From assembly GCA_009783635.1 (NCBI GenBank), contig WRDC01000042.1:1-12008 (forward strand): 12,008 bases of DNA, read 5' to 3'. Positions 5,903 through 12,008 of the stretch are shown one piece after another (the stretch's first letter is position 1; each line of letters begins with the position of its first letter). The notes under the pieces are model-generated. The model was given only the letters and a program-made list of their open reading frames with translations. It was not told where the DNA came from and ran no database searches. Origin of the DNA: Methanimicrococcus sp. (GTDB lineage: Archaea; Halobacteriota; Methanosarcinia; Methanosarcinales; Methanosarcinaceae). Position numbers and translations under genes: made by a program.

Positions 5903-6385
5903 ATGACAAGTAACTTCTGTTCCAATTGCGGCGAACCGGCCGCCGGCCCCGACGCAAACGTTTGTACCAACTGCGGCAAACCGCTGCATATGACGCAAAC
6001 GGAATCTGTTTCAAATGAAAATTATCAAAATTATGAAAATTATCAAAATGCGAATCAAAATTTGGTTCTTGCCGCCGTCTTATCATTCGTTTGGCCCGGA
6101 TTAGGGCAGCTGTATAACGGAAAATTCGGAAAAGGAATTCTTTTCACTGCCTGTTACTGGATCGGATTGTGTATTTTATTCATTCCGGGATTGATCGTTT
6201 GGATCTACGCAATGTGGGACGCATATAAGGAAGCCGAGAAAATTAACAACGGAGACGTGCCTTTTAAAACCCCGAGTTTTGCAACGGTCGCGGCATTTTT
6301 ATTTATCCCTATCATCATCTTTGTTTTAATATACACCGCATTTATCTTTTTGATGATGGCGACGATGCTCGCGATACCTTACTGA
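5903..6385 (+). CDS. Zinc-ribbon / TM2-like membrane protein (second copy)
   Basis: Paralogue of the preceding gene, 160 residues. The zinc ribbon is nearly identical (MTSNFCSNCGEPAAGPDANV, cysteines at 6, 9, 21 and 24). The linker is shorter and built of ENYQNY/ENYQNA hexads (about 39-50) instead of NGSEAA. The membrane domain has a helix at about 54-70, the motif GQLYNGKFGKG, a second helix ending PGLIVWIYAMWDAYKEAEK, and a final hydrophobic segment at about 125-158. The first 85 bases match the first copy at 81 positions including most silent ones, while the membrane part is far more diverged. The GGAG site at 5891 supports this ATG. It is convergent with the nitroreductase gene, and a hairpin terminator lies between them. 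Function is unknown; the assignment rests on domain type only. Confidence 0.8.
   Translation: MTSNFCSNCGEPAAGPDANVCTNCGKPLHMTQTESVSNENYQNYENYQNANQNLVLAAVLSFVWPGLGQLYNGKFGKGILFTACYWIGLCILFIPGLIVWIYAMWDAYKEAEKINNGDVPFKTPSFATVAAFLFIPIIIFVLIYTAFIFLMMATMLAIPY
6017..6052 (+). repeat. Two 18-bp tandem repeats coding ENYQNY
   Basis: GAAAATTATCAAAATTAT (6017-6034) is followed by GAAAATTATCAAAATGCG (6035-6052), in frame. Same unit length and same place in the protein as the repeat of the first paralogue, but a different sequence. Confidence 0.8.
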
Positions 6386-6397
6386 AAAATAAAAAGC

Positions 6398-6430
6398 CGG
6401 CTGTTTTAACAGCCGATTTTGATTTATTTT
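6398..6430 (+). terminator. Bidirectional hairpin terminator
   Basis: CGGCTGT (6398-6404) and ACAGCCG (6409-6415) form a 7-bp stem around TTTA, followed on the plus strand by ATTTTGATTTATTTTTTG. On the minus strand the stem is followed by GCTTTTTATTTTTC, so it can serve both the zinc-ribbon gene and the convergent nitroreductase gene. Confidence 0.7.
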
Positions 6431-6456
6431 TTGTTCATCCGAAACTCATGATTTCA

Positions 6457-6492
6457 GACGCATGAATTATCCCGGACGCATGAATTATCTCA
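6457..6492. repeat. 18-bp tandem repeat between convergent genes
   Basis: GACGCATGAATTATCCCG (6457-6474) is followed by GACGCATGAATTATCTCA (6475-6492). Degenerate flanking copies centre on ACTCATGATTT at 6444 and 6503, the last running into the nitroreductase stop. Noncoding. Confidence 0.6.
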
Positions 6493-6504
6493 GACTCAAG
6501 AGAC

Positions 6505-7032
6505 TCATGATTTTGAATACTTATTTTTGAAAACAAGTTCATCCAACGGTTTTCGGCTCGCGCTTTCCGAAGAGGCGGGTACGGGGTGCCCGACAGCGAT
6601 GACGGCCATTAATTCAAACTCAGCCGGCGCGTCTAATATTTTTGAAACTTTGTCTTTGTTTTTGAGGATTTCACCAAGCCAGACGGCGCCGAGTTCCATA
6701 GAATGCGCTGCGAGCAGAATGTTTTGAATACAAGCGCCGATGGCCGTCAAATCTTTTTCGCGGTGATAAGAGGCCGCCGTGTCTAAGAAAACGGCAATCA
6801 AAAGAGGGGCGGATGTGATGATATCCGAATAATGCGTCAGCGGCGAAAGCTGCCGTCCGGTTTCTTTATCATCAATCACGATAAAGCGCCACGGCTGATT
6901 ATTCAAGCCCGACGGCGCGAACCGAGCGCATTCAAGCATTGCCGAAACGGCTTCATCCGAGACCGAGTCGGCCGTATACCGGCGGACGCTCCGGCGGGAA
7001 AAAATCATTTCAATCATTTCATTCCGAATCAA
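6505..7032 (-). CDS. Nitroreductase-family flavoprotein
   Basis: Small FMN-dependent nitroreductase-family oxidoreductase of about 175 residues. The FMN phosphate-binding start SRRSVRRY lies at 12-19, followed by the family segments ECARFAPSGLNNQPWRFIVI at about 34-53 and the C-terminal ELGAVWLGEI. Such proteins use NAD(P)H to reduce quinones, nitro compounds or other acceptors; the natural substrate cannot be read from the sequence. It lacks the extra domain of longer family members. The start is uncertain: TTG at 7032 has AGGATGTG upstream, while ATGs at 7017 and 7008 would give proteins 5 or 8 residues shorter. It follows ilvC on the same strand, but the strong ilvC terminator lies between, so it is probably not part of that operon. 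Confidence 0.82.
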   Translation of the reverse strand: MIRNEMIEMIFSRRSVRRYTADSVSDEAVSAMLECARFAPSGLNNQPWRFIVIDDKETGRQLSPLTHYSDIITSAPLLIAVFLDTAASYHREKDLTAIGACIQNILLAAHSMELGAVWLGEILKNKDKVSKILDAPAEFELMAVIAVGHPVPASSESASRKPLDELVFKNKYSKS

Positions 7033-7043
7033 AAAAACACATC

Positions 7044-7075
7044 CTGTAAGAAACCGTGTAAATTCTGCAAGAAAC
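7044..7075. repeat. Two CTGYAAGAAAC direct repeats 21 bp apart
   Basis: CTGTAAGAAAC (7044-7054) and CTGCAAGAAAC (7065-7075) lie upstream of the nitroreductase with a 21-base period, about two helical turns. A regulator-binding site is possible but unsupported. Confidence 0.3.
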
Positions 7076-7084
7076 TAAGAAAAA

Positions 7085-7129
7085 ATTAAAAAAAGTAATG
7101 AAAAAGAAAAGGCTGAAAAAATCAGCCTT
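7085..7129 (-). terminator. Terminator of ilvC
   Basis: On the minus strand AAGGCTGA (7129-7122) and TCAGCCTT (7116-7109) form a perfect 8-bp stem with a TTTTT loop, starting two bases after the ilvC stop. The strand then reads TTCTTTTTCATTACTTTTTTT. This ends the branched-chain operon. Confidence 0.8.
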
Positions 7130-7131
7130 CA

Positions 7132-8139
7132 TCAGTCGTCGTCAATTCCCTTGTTGAGCCACGGAATCTTGGAACGGATGGCCTTTCCGACGATTTCGAG
7201 TTCAAGCTCTTTTTCGTGGCGTTCCATCGCTTTCAAAACGGGATGGTTGAGCATACCTTCCAAAATGAACTCTTTCGCGAATTCGCCGTTTTGAATACGC
7301 GCAAGCGCTTCGTACATGGCGTCTTCGGATTCGGCGTTGATGACGCGCGGGCCGACCGTCATGCCGCCGTATTCGGCGGTATTGGAAACGGAGTACCACA
7401 TCTTTTCAAGGCCGCCTTCGTGGATGAGGTCAACGATCAATTTCAATTCGTGAACGGTTTCAAAGTAAGCCATTTCCGGCTGGTAGCCGGCTTCAACCAA
7501 AATTTCAAAAGCCGCTTTCATTAAACTGGCGGCGCCGCCGCATAAATCCACTTGCTCGCCGAACAAATCGGTTTCGGTTTCTTCCCGGAAAGTTGTTTCA
7601 TAGACACCCGCGCGCGTGCAGCCGATGCCTTTGGCGAACGCGAGGCCGATCTTCTTCGCGTTTCCGCTTTTGTCCCGGTAAACGGCAACAAGACCGGGGA
7701 CCCCGATGCCTTCCGTAAATGTTCTTCTCACAATGTGACCGGGACTTTTCGGAGCGACCATAAAGACATCCAAGTCGGCGCGCGGTATGATTTGATTGAA
7801 GTGAATGTTAAAGCCGTGAGAGAAAGAAAGTGCTGCGCCCTGTTTCAAGTTCGGCTCGATTTCGGAATAGTAAAGTTTGGACTGGGTTTCGTCGGGGGCC
7901 AAAATATGAACGATGTCGGCAGCCTTAACCGCGGCCGAAACTTCCATCACTTTCATACCGTCGGCCTCCGCCTTTTTTCGGGTGGCGCTGCCTTTTCGGA
8001 GACCGATAACCACCTTAAGACCGGAGTCTTTCAAATTCATCGCCTGAGCGTGTCCCTGACTTCCATAGCCGATGACGGCAATTGTCTTTCCTTTCAATAC
8101 CTTGAGATCTGCATCTTTGTCGTAGTACATTTGTGCCAT
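7132..8139 (-). CDS. ilvC: Ketol-acid reductoisomerase (NADP+), class I
   Basis: Converts 2-acetolactate (or 2-aceto-2-hydroxybutyrate) to the dihydroxy acid, using NADPH and Mg2+; this is the second shared step of valine and isoleucine synthesis. The 335 residues fit the short class I form. Visible are the Rossmann motif GYGSQGHA at 24-31, the cofactor-specificity loop GLRKGSAT at 46-53, FSHGF with the conserved histidine at 108, APKSPGHIVRRTF at 129-141, the metal-binding D191 and E195 (TDLFGEQVDLCGG), and E227 and E231 (YFETVHELKLIVDLI). The ATG at 8139 has GGAG eight bases upstream. It lies 180 nt behind ilvN and receives acetolactate from IlvBN. Very secure. Confidence 0.98.
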   Translation of the reverse strand: MAQMYYDKDADLKVLKGKTIAVIGYGSQGHAQAMNLKDSGLKVVIGLRKGSATRKKAEADGMKVMEVSAAVKAADIVHILAPDETQSKLYYSEIEPNLKQGAALSFSHGFNIHFNQIIPRADLDVFMVAPKSPGHIVRRTFTEGIGVPGLVAVYRDKSGNAKKIGLAFAKGIGCTRAGVYETTFREETETDLFGEQVDLCGGAASLMKAAFEILVEAGYQPEMAYFETVHELKLIVDLIHEGGLEKMWYSVSNTAEYGGMTVGPRVINAESEDAMYEALARIQNGEFAKEFILEGMLNHPVLKAMERHEKELELEIVGKAIRSKIPWLNKGIDDD

Positions 8140-8183
8140 ATTTGTGACTCCGATTAATGAATAATGAAATAAATCAATGAAAT

Positions 8184-8260
8184 AAAAAATGAAATTTCAA
8201 AAAACAAAACTGAAACTGAAAAAATGAAATTTCAAAAATAAAACTAAAACTGAAAAAATG
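8184..8260. repeat. About 35-bp tandem repeats with TGAAATTTCA palindromes
   Basis: Unit 1 (8184-8218, 35 nt) and unit 2 (8219-8252, 34 nt) both begin AAAAAATGAAATTTCAAAAA and end ACTG; a third copy begins at 8253 and breaks off. Each full unit carries the perfect 10-bp palindrome TGAAATTTCA (8190-8199 and 8225-8234), 35 bases apart. The repeats occupy most of the ilvN-ilvC gap, ahead of ilvC. The rest of the gap (8261-8319) shows no clear signal. Confidence 0.65.
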
Positions 8261-8319
8261 ATGAAAACTCATTAAGCTTTCGATTCATTTCTTCAGTTGC
8301 CTTAGCAAATATCGATCGT

Positions 8320-8829
8320 TTACTTTTCCTTTACAGTGTCCTTGGGCCCTCTTAAAAGGCCGACCTTTCCGGTGCGCGCCAATTCTTTGATACCGAACGG
8401 GCGAAGCAATTTCTCAAGCGCTGAAATTTTGTCGCTGCCGCCCGTGATTTCAATCATCATTGTATTCGATCCGACGTCAACGATTTTGGCGCGGAAAATT
8501 TCAACGATTTGTAAAATGTCGGCGCGCGTTTCGGATGTCGTGGCGATTTTAATGAGCGCAAGTTCGCGGTCAACATATTCTTCCTGACTCAAGTCAACAA
8601 CTTTAATGACTTCAATCAGTTTGTAAAGCTGTTTAATCACCTGTTCGATAACGGCATCGTCGCCGTAAACAACAATCGTCATTCTGGAAACATCCGGGTC
8701 TTCCGTCATGCCGACAGCCAAACTGTCAATGTTGTAGCCGCGGCGCGCAAAAAGCGCGGCGACACGCGTTAAAACGCCGTAGTGGTTTTCAACCAGAATG
8801 GAAAGCGTATGAGATTGCATTTCAGTCAT
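8320..8829 (-). CDS. ilvN: Acetolactate synthase, regulatory (small) subunit
   Basis: Regulatory subunit of acetohydroxyacid synthase, 169 residues. It stimulates IlvB and in known members confers feedback inhibition by branched-chain amino acids. An N-terminal ACT domain (HTLSILVENHYGVLTRVAAL, then FARRGYNIDSLAVG) is followed by the C-terminal small-subunit domain (ELALIKIA..., MMIEITG, LLRPFGIKELARTG). I place the start at the ATG at 8829, one base after the ilvB stop, because GGAGG lies eight bases before it inside the last ilvB codons and because the ACT domain normally begins at this point. A longer frame reaches to 8928 but its extra 33 residues are ilvB sequence read in another frame. 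Translation is likely coupled to ilvB. Secure. Confidence 0.96.
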   Translation of the reverse strand: MTEMQSHTLSILVENHYGVLTRVAALFARRGYNIDSLAVGMTEDPDVSRMTIVVYGDDAVIEQVIKQLYKLIEVIKVVDLSQEEYVDRELALIKIATTSETRADILQIVEIFRAKIVDVGSNTMMIEITGGSDKISALEKLLRPFGIKELARTGKVGLLRGPKDTVKEK

Positions 8830-8830
8830 T

Positions 8831-10543
8831 TCAGATGCCTCCGTATTTTCTTTCGTCAACCAGTTCATTGATAGACGCGCCCGCCGGAACCATCGGGAAC
8901 ACGTTTTCGCCGCGGTCGACGCGGACATCGATCACCGTTGGCCGGCCGGATTTAATCGCTTTTTGAATCGCTTCTTTGAGCTCTGATTTCTTTTCAACGC
9001 GAAGACCGAGAGCCCCGTAAGCCTCTGCCAATTTGACAAAGTCGACGCTGTCAATAATATCGGTGTGCGAATAATGACCGTCATAGAAGAGTTCCTGCCA
9101 CTGGCGAACCATTCCGAGATAACCGTTGTTTAAAATCACGGAAATGACCGGAATATCGTTAACAACCAATGTCGCAAGCTCCTGTGAGTTCATTTGGAAA
9201 GACCCGTCTCCGGCAACATCGAAAACAATCTGGTCGGGACAGCCGACTTTTGCGCCCATTGCCGCCGGAAGGCCGTAACCCATCGTCCCGAGACCGCCCG
9301 ATGAAATGAGCTGGCGCGGTCTTTTAAATTTGAAATAATGAGCCGTCCACATCTGATGCTGCCCGACTTCCGTTGCAACAATCGCGTCGGGAGCGACTTT
9401 GCACAAAGTTTCGATGACAAACTGCGGCTTAATTGAAGAACCGTCGTCAATGTATGCGAGCGGATATTCCTTCTTCCACAAAGCAACGCGTTTGATCCAT
9501 TCGTCGGTTTTTCCCGAAATGATTTTTTCGGAAACCACGGGAATCAAGTCGGCCAAAATGGATTTTGCGTTGCCGACAATCGGGATGTCGGCCGTCACGT
9601 TTTTAGAAATTTCGGCGGGATCGACGTCGATATGAATAATTTTCGCGCCGGTCGCGAAAGATGAAATCTTGCTGGTCACGCGGTCATCGAATCTGGCGCC
9701 GATTGCAATAAGCAAATCAGAGTCCTGAATGCTGAAGTTAGCATATTTTGTACCGTGCATGCCGGGCATACCGATAAAGAGCGGGTGGTCCGTCGGGAAA
9801 GCGCCCATTCCCATCAAAGTCGTTGTGACGGGCGCATTGATGAGTTCCGCGAGTTTGTATAATTCGGAAGACGCGCCGGCCGCTATAACGCCGCCGCCTG
9901 CGTAAATGACAGGCTTCTTAGCGTTTACGATCATTGCCGCGGCTTTTTTGATTTGAAGAATGTTGCCTTTCACGGTCGGCTTATAACTTCTCAGCTGCAC
10001 TTTTTCGGGATATGAGAATTTAAACTCGTTGATGGTGGCGTCCTTCGTAATATCCACAAGAACGGGACCGGGGCGGCCGGTTGACGCGATGTAAAAAGCT
10101 TCCTTAATACTTTTCGGAATGTCTTCCGCTTTTTGAACGAGATAATTATGCTTTGTAATCGGAAGCGTAATCCCTGTAATGTTGGCTTCTTGGAAGGCGT
10201 CGTTTCCGATCAAAGAGCTGGTCACCTGACCGGTAAAAGCAACCACCGGAATAGAGTCCATGTGAGCGGTGGCAACACCGGTAACCAAATTCGTGGCGCC
10301 CGGCCCGGATGTTGCGAGACAGACGCCTGTTTTACCTGTCGCGCGGGCATAACCGTCGGCAGCGTGCGCAGCCGCTTGTTCATGGCGAACAAGAATGTGG
10401 CGCAAATCAGAATCGTAAATCTCATCGTAGATGTGAAGTAAAACACCGCCCGGATATCCGAATATGGTGTCTACGCCTTCCTTTTTGAGAGATTCGATGA
10501 ACGCTTTGGCGCCGTTCATCTGCTCCGCAGAATTTTTTGTCAT
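8831..10543 (-). CDS. ilvB: Acetolactate synthase, catalytic (large) subunit
   Basis: Thiamine-diphosphate enzyme of 570 residues that joins pyruvate with pyruvate or 2-oxobutyrate to form acetolactate or acetohydroxybutyrate. The N-terminal domain has FGYPGG and the catalytic glutamate E55 in RHEQAAAHAADGYARATGK, then TSGPGATN. The middle FAD-binding domain includes GMPGMHGTKYAN and IGARFDDRVTSK. The C-terminal domain has GDG at 445-447 and NNGYLG at 473-478, the metal/ThDP motif. It ends with PAGASINELVDERKYGGI, close to the usual family end. The ATG at 10543 has AGGAGATG upstream. Gene order ilvB-ilvN-ilvC is the classic arrangement. Catabolic acetolactate synthase is excluded by the adjacent ilvN and ilvC. 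Confidence 0.97.
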   Translation of the reverse strand: MTKNSAEQMNGAKAFIESLKKEGVDTIFGYPGGVLLHIYDEIYDSDLRHILVRHEQAAAHAADGYARATGKTGVCLATSGPGATNLVTGVATAHMDSIPVVAFTGQVTSSLIGNDAFQEANITGITLPITKHNYLVQKAEDIPKSIKEAFYIASTGRPGPVLVDITKDATINEFKFSYPEKVQLRSYKPTVKGNILQIKKAAAMIVNAKKPVIYAGGGVIAAGASSELYKLAELINAPVTTTLMGMGAFPTDHPLFIGMPGMHGTKYANFSIQDSDLLIAIGARFDDRVTSKISSFATGAKIIHIDVDPAEISKNVTADIPIVGNAKSILADLIPVVSEKIISGKTDEWIKRVALWKKEYPLAYIDDGSSIKPQFVIETLCKVAPDAIVATEVGQHQMWTAHYFKFKRPRQLISSGGLGTMGYGLPAAMGAKVGCPDQIVFDVAGDGSFQMNSQELATLVVNDIPVISVILNNGYLGMVRQWQELFYDGHYSHTDIIDSVDFVKLAEAYGALGLRVEKKSELKEAIQKAIKSGRPTVIDVRVDRGENVFPMVPAGASINELVDERKYGGI

Positions 10544-10618
10544 TAAAACAGCATCTCCTGTAATATTTAAAACCGGAAAAACCGGCCTTATTCTAATTCA
10601 ATCATTTGTTTAATTTGT

Positions 10619-10711
10619 TTATTTTTTTGTCGGTTTGTTGAGTTGTAATTGATGAGTTTTGTTATTCGTTAAATCACCCGCTGCCGATTTGATTAAATCT
10701 GAGCGGTTCAT
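10619..10711 (-). CDS. Possible 30-codon leader ORF upstream of ilvB
   Basis: ATG at 10711 to TAA at 10619 encodes 30 residues beginning MNRSDLIKSAAG and ending NKPTKK, polar with four leucines and one isoleucine. There is no ribosome-binding site, but a TATA-like ATTAAATATC centred near 10740 would put the transcript start almost at the ATG, as in a leaderless gene. The composition is not strongly enriched in branched-chain residues and the frame could be chance in AT-rich DNA. Confidence 0.2.
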   Translation of the reverse strand: MNRSDLIKSAAGDLTNNKTHQLQLNKPTKK

Positions 10712-10788
10712 TATTTTAACTGAATATTAAGGCATGATATTTAATGATTGTTTTAATGATTGTTTTAAAGCGCGGAAAAGTAAGCATT

Positions 10789-10820
10789 CAAAAAGATTTA
10801 AGCCGCTTCAAAGAAGCGGC
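10789..10820 (-). terminator. Hairpin after the LeuA-family gene
   Basis: On the minus strand GCCGCTTC (10820-10813) and GAAGCGGC (10809-10802) form a perfect 8-bp stem with a TTT loop, followed by TTAAATCTTTTTG. It begins 48 nt after the stop at 10868 and is probably a terminator or attenuator. Confidence 0.6.
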
Positions 10821-10867
10821 ATCATTTTAAAACAGATACGCGCTTAAAACAGCCAAAACGGGCCCGA

Positions 10868-12008
10868 TCAAACGAGCCGGTTCATGCCGTTAATAACCGC
10901 TTCGACCGATGCTTCGATAATGTCGGTCCGGGCGCCGCGGGAGGTAATGACTTTACCATCCTTTGACATTTTGACCGTCACTTCGACTAAAGCATCCGTT
11001 CCGCCCGTAATCGCATCGACGTGATATTCTTCTAAAACAATATCACCGACCGATGAAACGGCGCGCTGAATGGCGCGGATCGCCGCGTCGACCGGACCGT
11101 CGCCTGTGTCAACGCAGATTTCTTCTTTGCCGTTCACTTCCAGTATAACGGAAGCCATCGGAATGGCGGGTCTGCCGGAAATCGCCGAGAACGATTTTAA
11201 TTTGACCGCCGGCTCACAGTGGATTTCCAAAACGGATTCCGCAATCGTTTGCAAATCGGCGTCCGTCACGCGAAGACCTTTGTCTCCCATGTCTTTGACG
11301 CGCTTAAAAATTTCCTGCTTCTGCGCCGGATTGGCGTCCAGCCGAAGTTCCTTTAACGCAAGCTCGACAGAGCTGGCGCCGGCGTGTTTTCCGAGAACGA
11401 TGCGGCGCGTTCTTCCGACAAATTCGGGAGAGATTGGTTCGTAAGAAGCCGTATTTTTCACCAAATCGTGAACATGGATACCGGCTTCATGCGTAAACGA
11501 ATTGCCGCCGACAAGCGCTTTGTTCGGCGCGACCGGAATGTTTGTCAAACGGCTGACCAATCTGGATATTTGATATAATTTGTCGGTTTGGATGCCCGTG
11601 TTGATACCGTAAAGATGTTCCAGCTGAACGACAACTTCTTCAAGCGACGCGTTTCCGCTGCGCTCGCCGATGCCGTTGATTGTGACATGACCTTGCGCGG
11701 CGCCCGCTCGGAATGCCGCAATCGTGTTGGCCGTTGCCAAACCGAAGTCGTTGTGGCAATGAACGCTGACCGGCGCGCCCGCCGTATAGGCCAGTTCGGA
11801 AAAAATCGTAAAAGTCCGCTCCGGTGTCAGCATACCGACCGTGTCACAGAAACAAAGACGGTCAGCGCCGTTTTTGACACCGGCCGCATAAAGTTCCTTT
11901 AAGAACTTAAAATCGGCACGAGAAGCATCTTCCGCGCTGAATTCGACAACGAGACCCTGTGCTTTTGCATAGGCCGCCACCTCGCCCGCCATTTGAAGGA
12001 CGTCTTCC
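10868..12008 (-). CDS. leuA: LeuA-family synthase (2-isopropylmalate or citramalate synthase), N-terminus cut by window edge
   Basis: Condenses acetyl-CoA with a 2-oxo acid: 2-oxoisovalerate in leucine synthesis if 2-isopropylmalate synthase, pyruvate in the citramalate route to isoleucine if CimA. About 379 C-terminal codons are visible; roughly 120-140 are missing, since the frame stays open to 12008. Visible HMGL-like TIM-barrel parts are DRLCFCDTVGMLTP, the metal-binding HCHNDFGLATANT and NGIGERSGNASLEE; they are followed by the linker segment GNSFTHEAGIHVHDLVKN. A complete LeuA allosteric (dimer) domain follows, ending GTDALVEVTVKM...TDIIEASVEAVINGMNRL. Its presence excludes AksA-type homologues, which lack it. 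The residues that separate LeuA from CimA lie mostly in the missing N-terminus, so the symbol is provisional. It precedes ilvBNC on the same strand. Confidence 0.85.
   Translation of the reverse strand, partial: EDVLQMAGEVAAYAKAQGLVVEFSAEDASRADFKFLKELYAAGVKNGADRLCFCDTVGMLTPERTFTIFSELAYTAGAPVSVHCHNDFGLATANTIAAFRAGAAQGHVTINGIGERSGNASLEEVVVQLEHLYGINTGIQTDKLYQISRLVSRLTNIPVAPNKALVGGNSFTHEAGIHVHDLVKNTASYEPISPEFVGRTRRIVLGKHAGASSVELALKELRLDANPAQKQEIFKRVKDMGDKGLRVTDADLQTIAESVLEIHCEPAVKLKSFSAISGRPAIPMASVILEVNGKEEICVDTGDGPVDAAIRAIQRAVSSVGDIVLEEYHVDAITGGTDALVEVTVKMSKDGKVITSRGARTDIIEASVEAVINGMNRLV

Larger units (their letters stand above)
10544..10867 (-). promoter_or_regulatory. ilvB leader / intergenic region
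   Basis: This 324-nt gap separates the LeuA-family gene from ilvB. Reading with transcription it holds: a terminator-like hairpin (10802-10820); a 12-bp direct repeat AATGATTGTTTT (10743-10754, 10755-10766); a TATA-like ATTAAATATC (10745-10736); a 30-codon open frame starting at 10711; and a small hairpin GGCCGG-TTTTT-CCGGTT (10587-10571) 28 nt before the ilvB ATG. The layout suggests that ilvB has its own promoter and a leader of roughly 170 nt. No RNA family is recognised. Confidence 0.4.

Noticed and set aside
7552..8157. 201-codon plus-strand frame opposite ilvC
   Set aside because: Antisense shadow of a well-conserved enzyme; no ribosome-binding site or domain.
8184..8260. CRISPR-like or att-type repeats
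   Set aside because: Copies are adjacent and AT-rich, with no spacers, integrase gene or tRNA nearby.
8830..8928. N-terminal extension of ilvN by 33 residues
   Set aside because: It overlaps the end of ilvB in another frame, and the ATG at 8829 has a GGAGG site and fits the normal start of the ACT domain.
10600..10612. Five-codon frame MIELE before ilvB
   Set aside because: Too short to support; frames of this size are expected by chance.

Overview
The window looks like a chromosome segment of a methanogenic archaeon, most likely from the Methanosarcinales; a gut lineage such as Methanimicrococcus or Methanolapillus is my guess from style, not something the sequence proves. The signs are T/A-rich TATA boxes about 25 bases ahead of starts, GGTGA/GGAG ribosome-binding sites, one apparently leaderless gene, a CARDB/COG1361 surface protein, and an ilvB-ilvN-ilvC run behind a LeuA-family gene. 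All eleven genes stop with TAA or TGA. No tRNA, rRNA, CRISPR array or insertion sequence was found.

Left region (163-4974, all on the minus strand): a four-gene export or surface-remodelling ABC cassette. In transcription order it holds a LolD/MacB-type ATPase, a secreted and membrane-anchored CARDB protein, and two tandem paralogous MacB/FtsX-type permeases. The ATPase and the two permeases would form a split, heterodimeric MacB-like transporter. The CARDB protein sits where bacteria would keep the MacA adaptor.

Middle region (5092-6420, plus strand): two tandem paralogues, each with an N-terminal four-cysteine zinc ribbon, a repetitive linker and a TM2-like membrane domain. Each has its own TATA box and its own hairpin/T-rich terminator, and the terminators are homologous. 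The zinc-ribbon DNA is almost identical while the rest has diverged. The two linkers are unrelated in sequence, yet both are made of 18-bp tandem units.

Right region (6505-12008, minus strand): branched-chain amino-acid synthesis. A LeuA-family synthase, cut by the window edge, is followed by ilvB and ilvN (acetolactate synthase subunits, 1 nt apart) and ilvC (ketol-acid reductoisomerase, with a strong terminator 2 nt after its stop). A small nitroreductase then stands alone, convergent with the zinc-ribbon genes. The leuA-ilvB gap (324 nt) and the ilvN-ilvC gap (180 nt) carry hairpins, short repeats and palindromes that may be regulatory.
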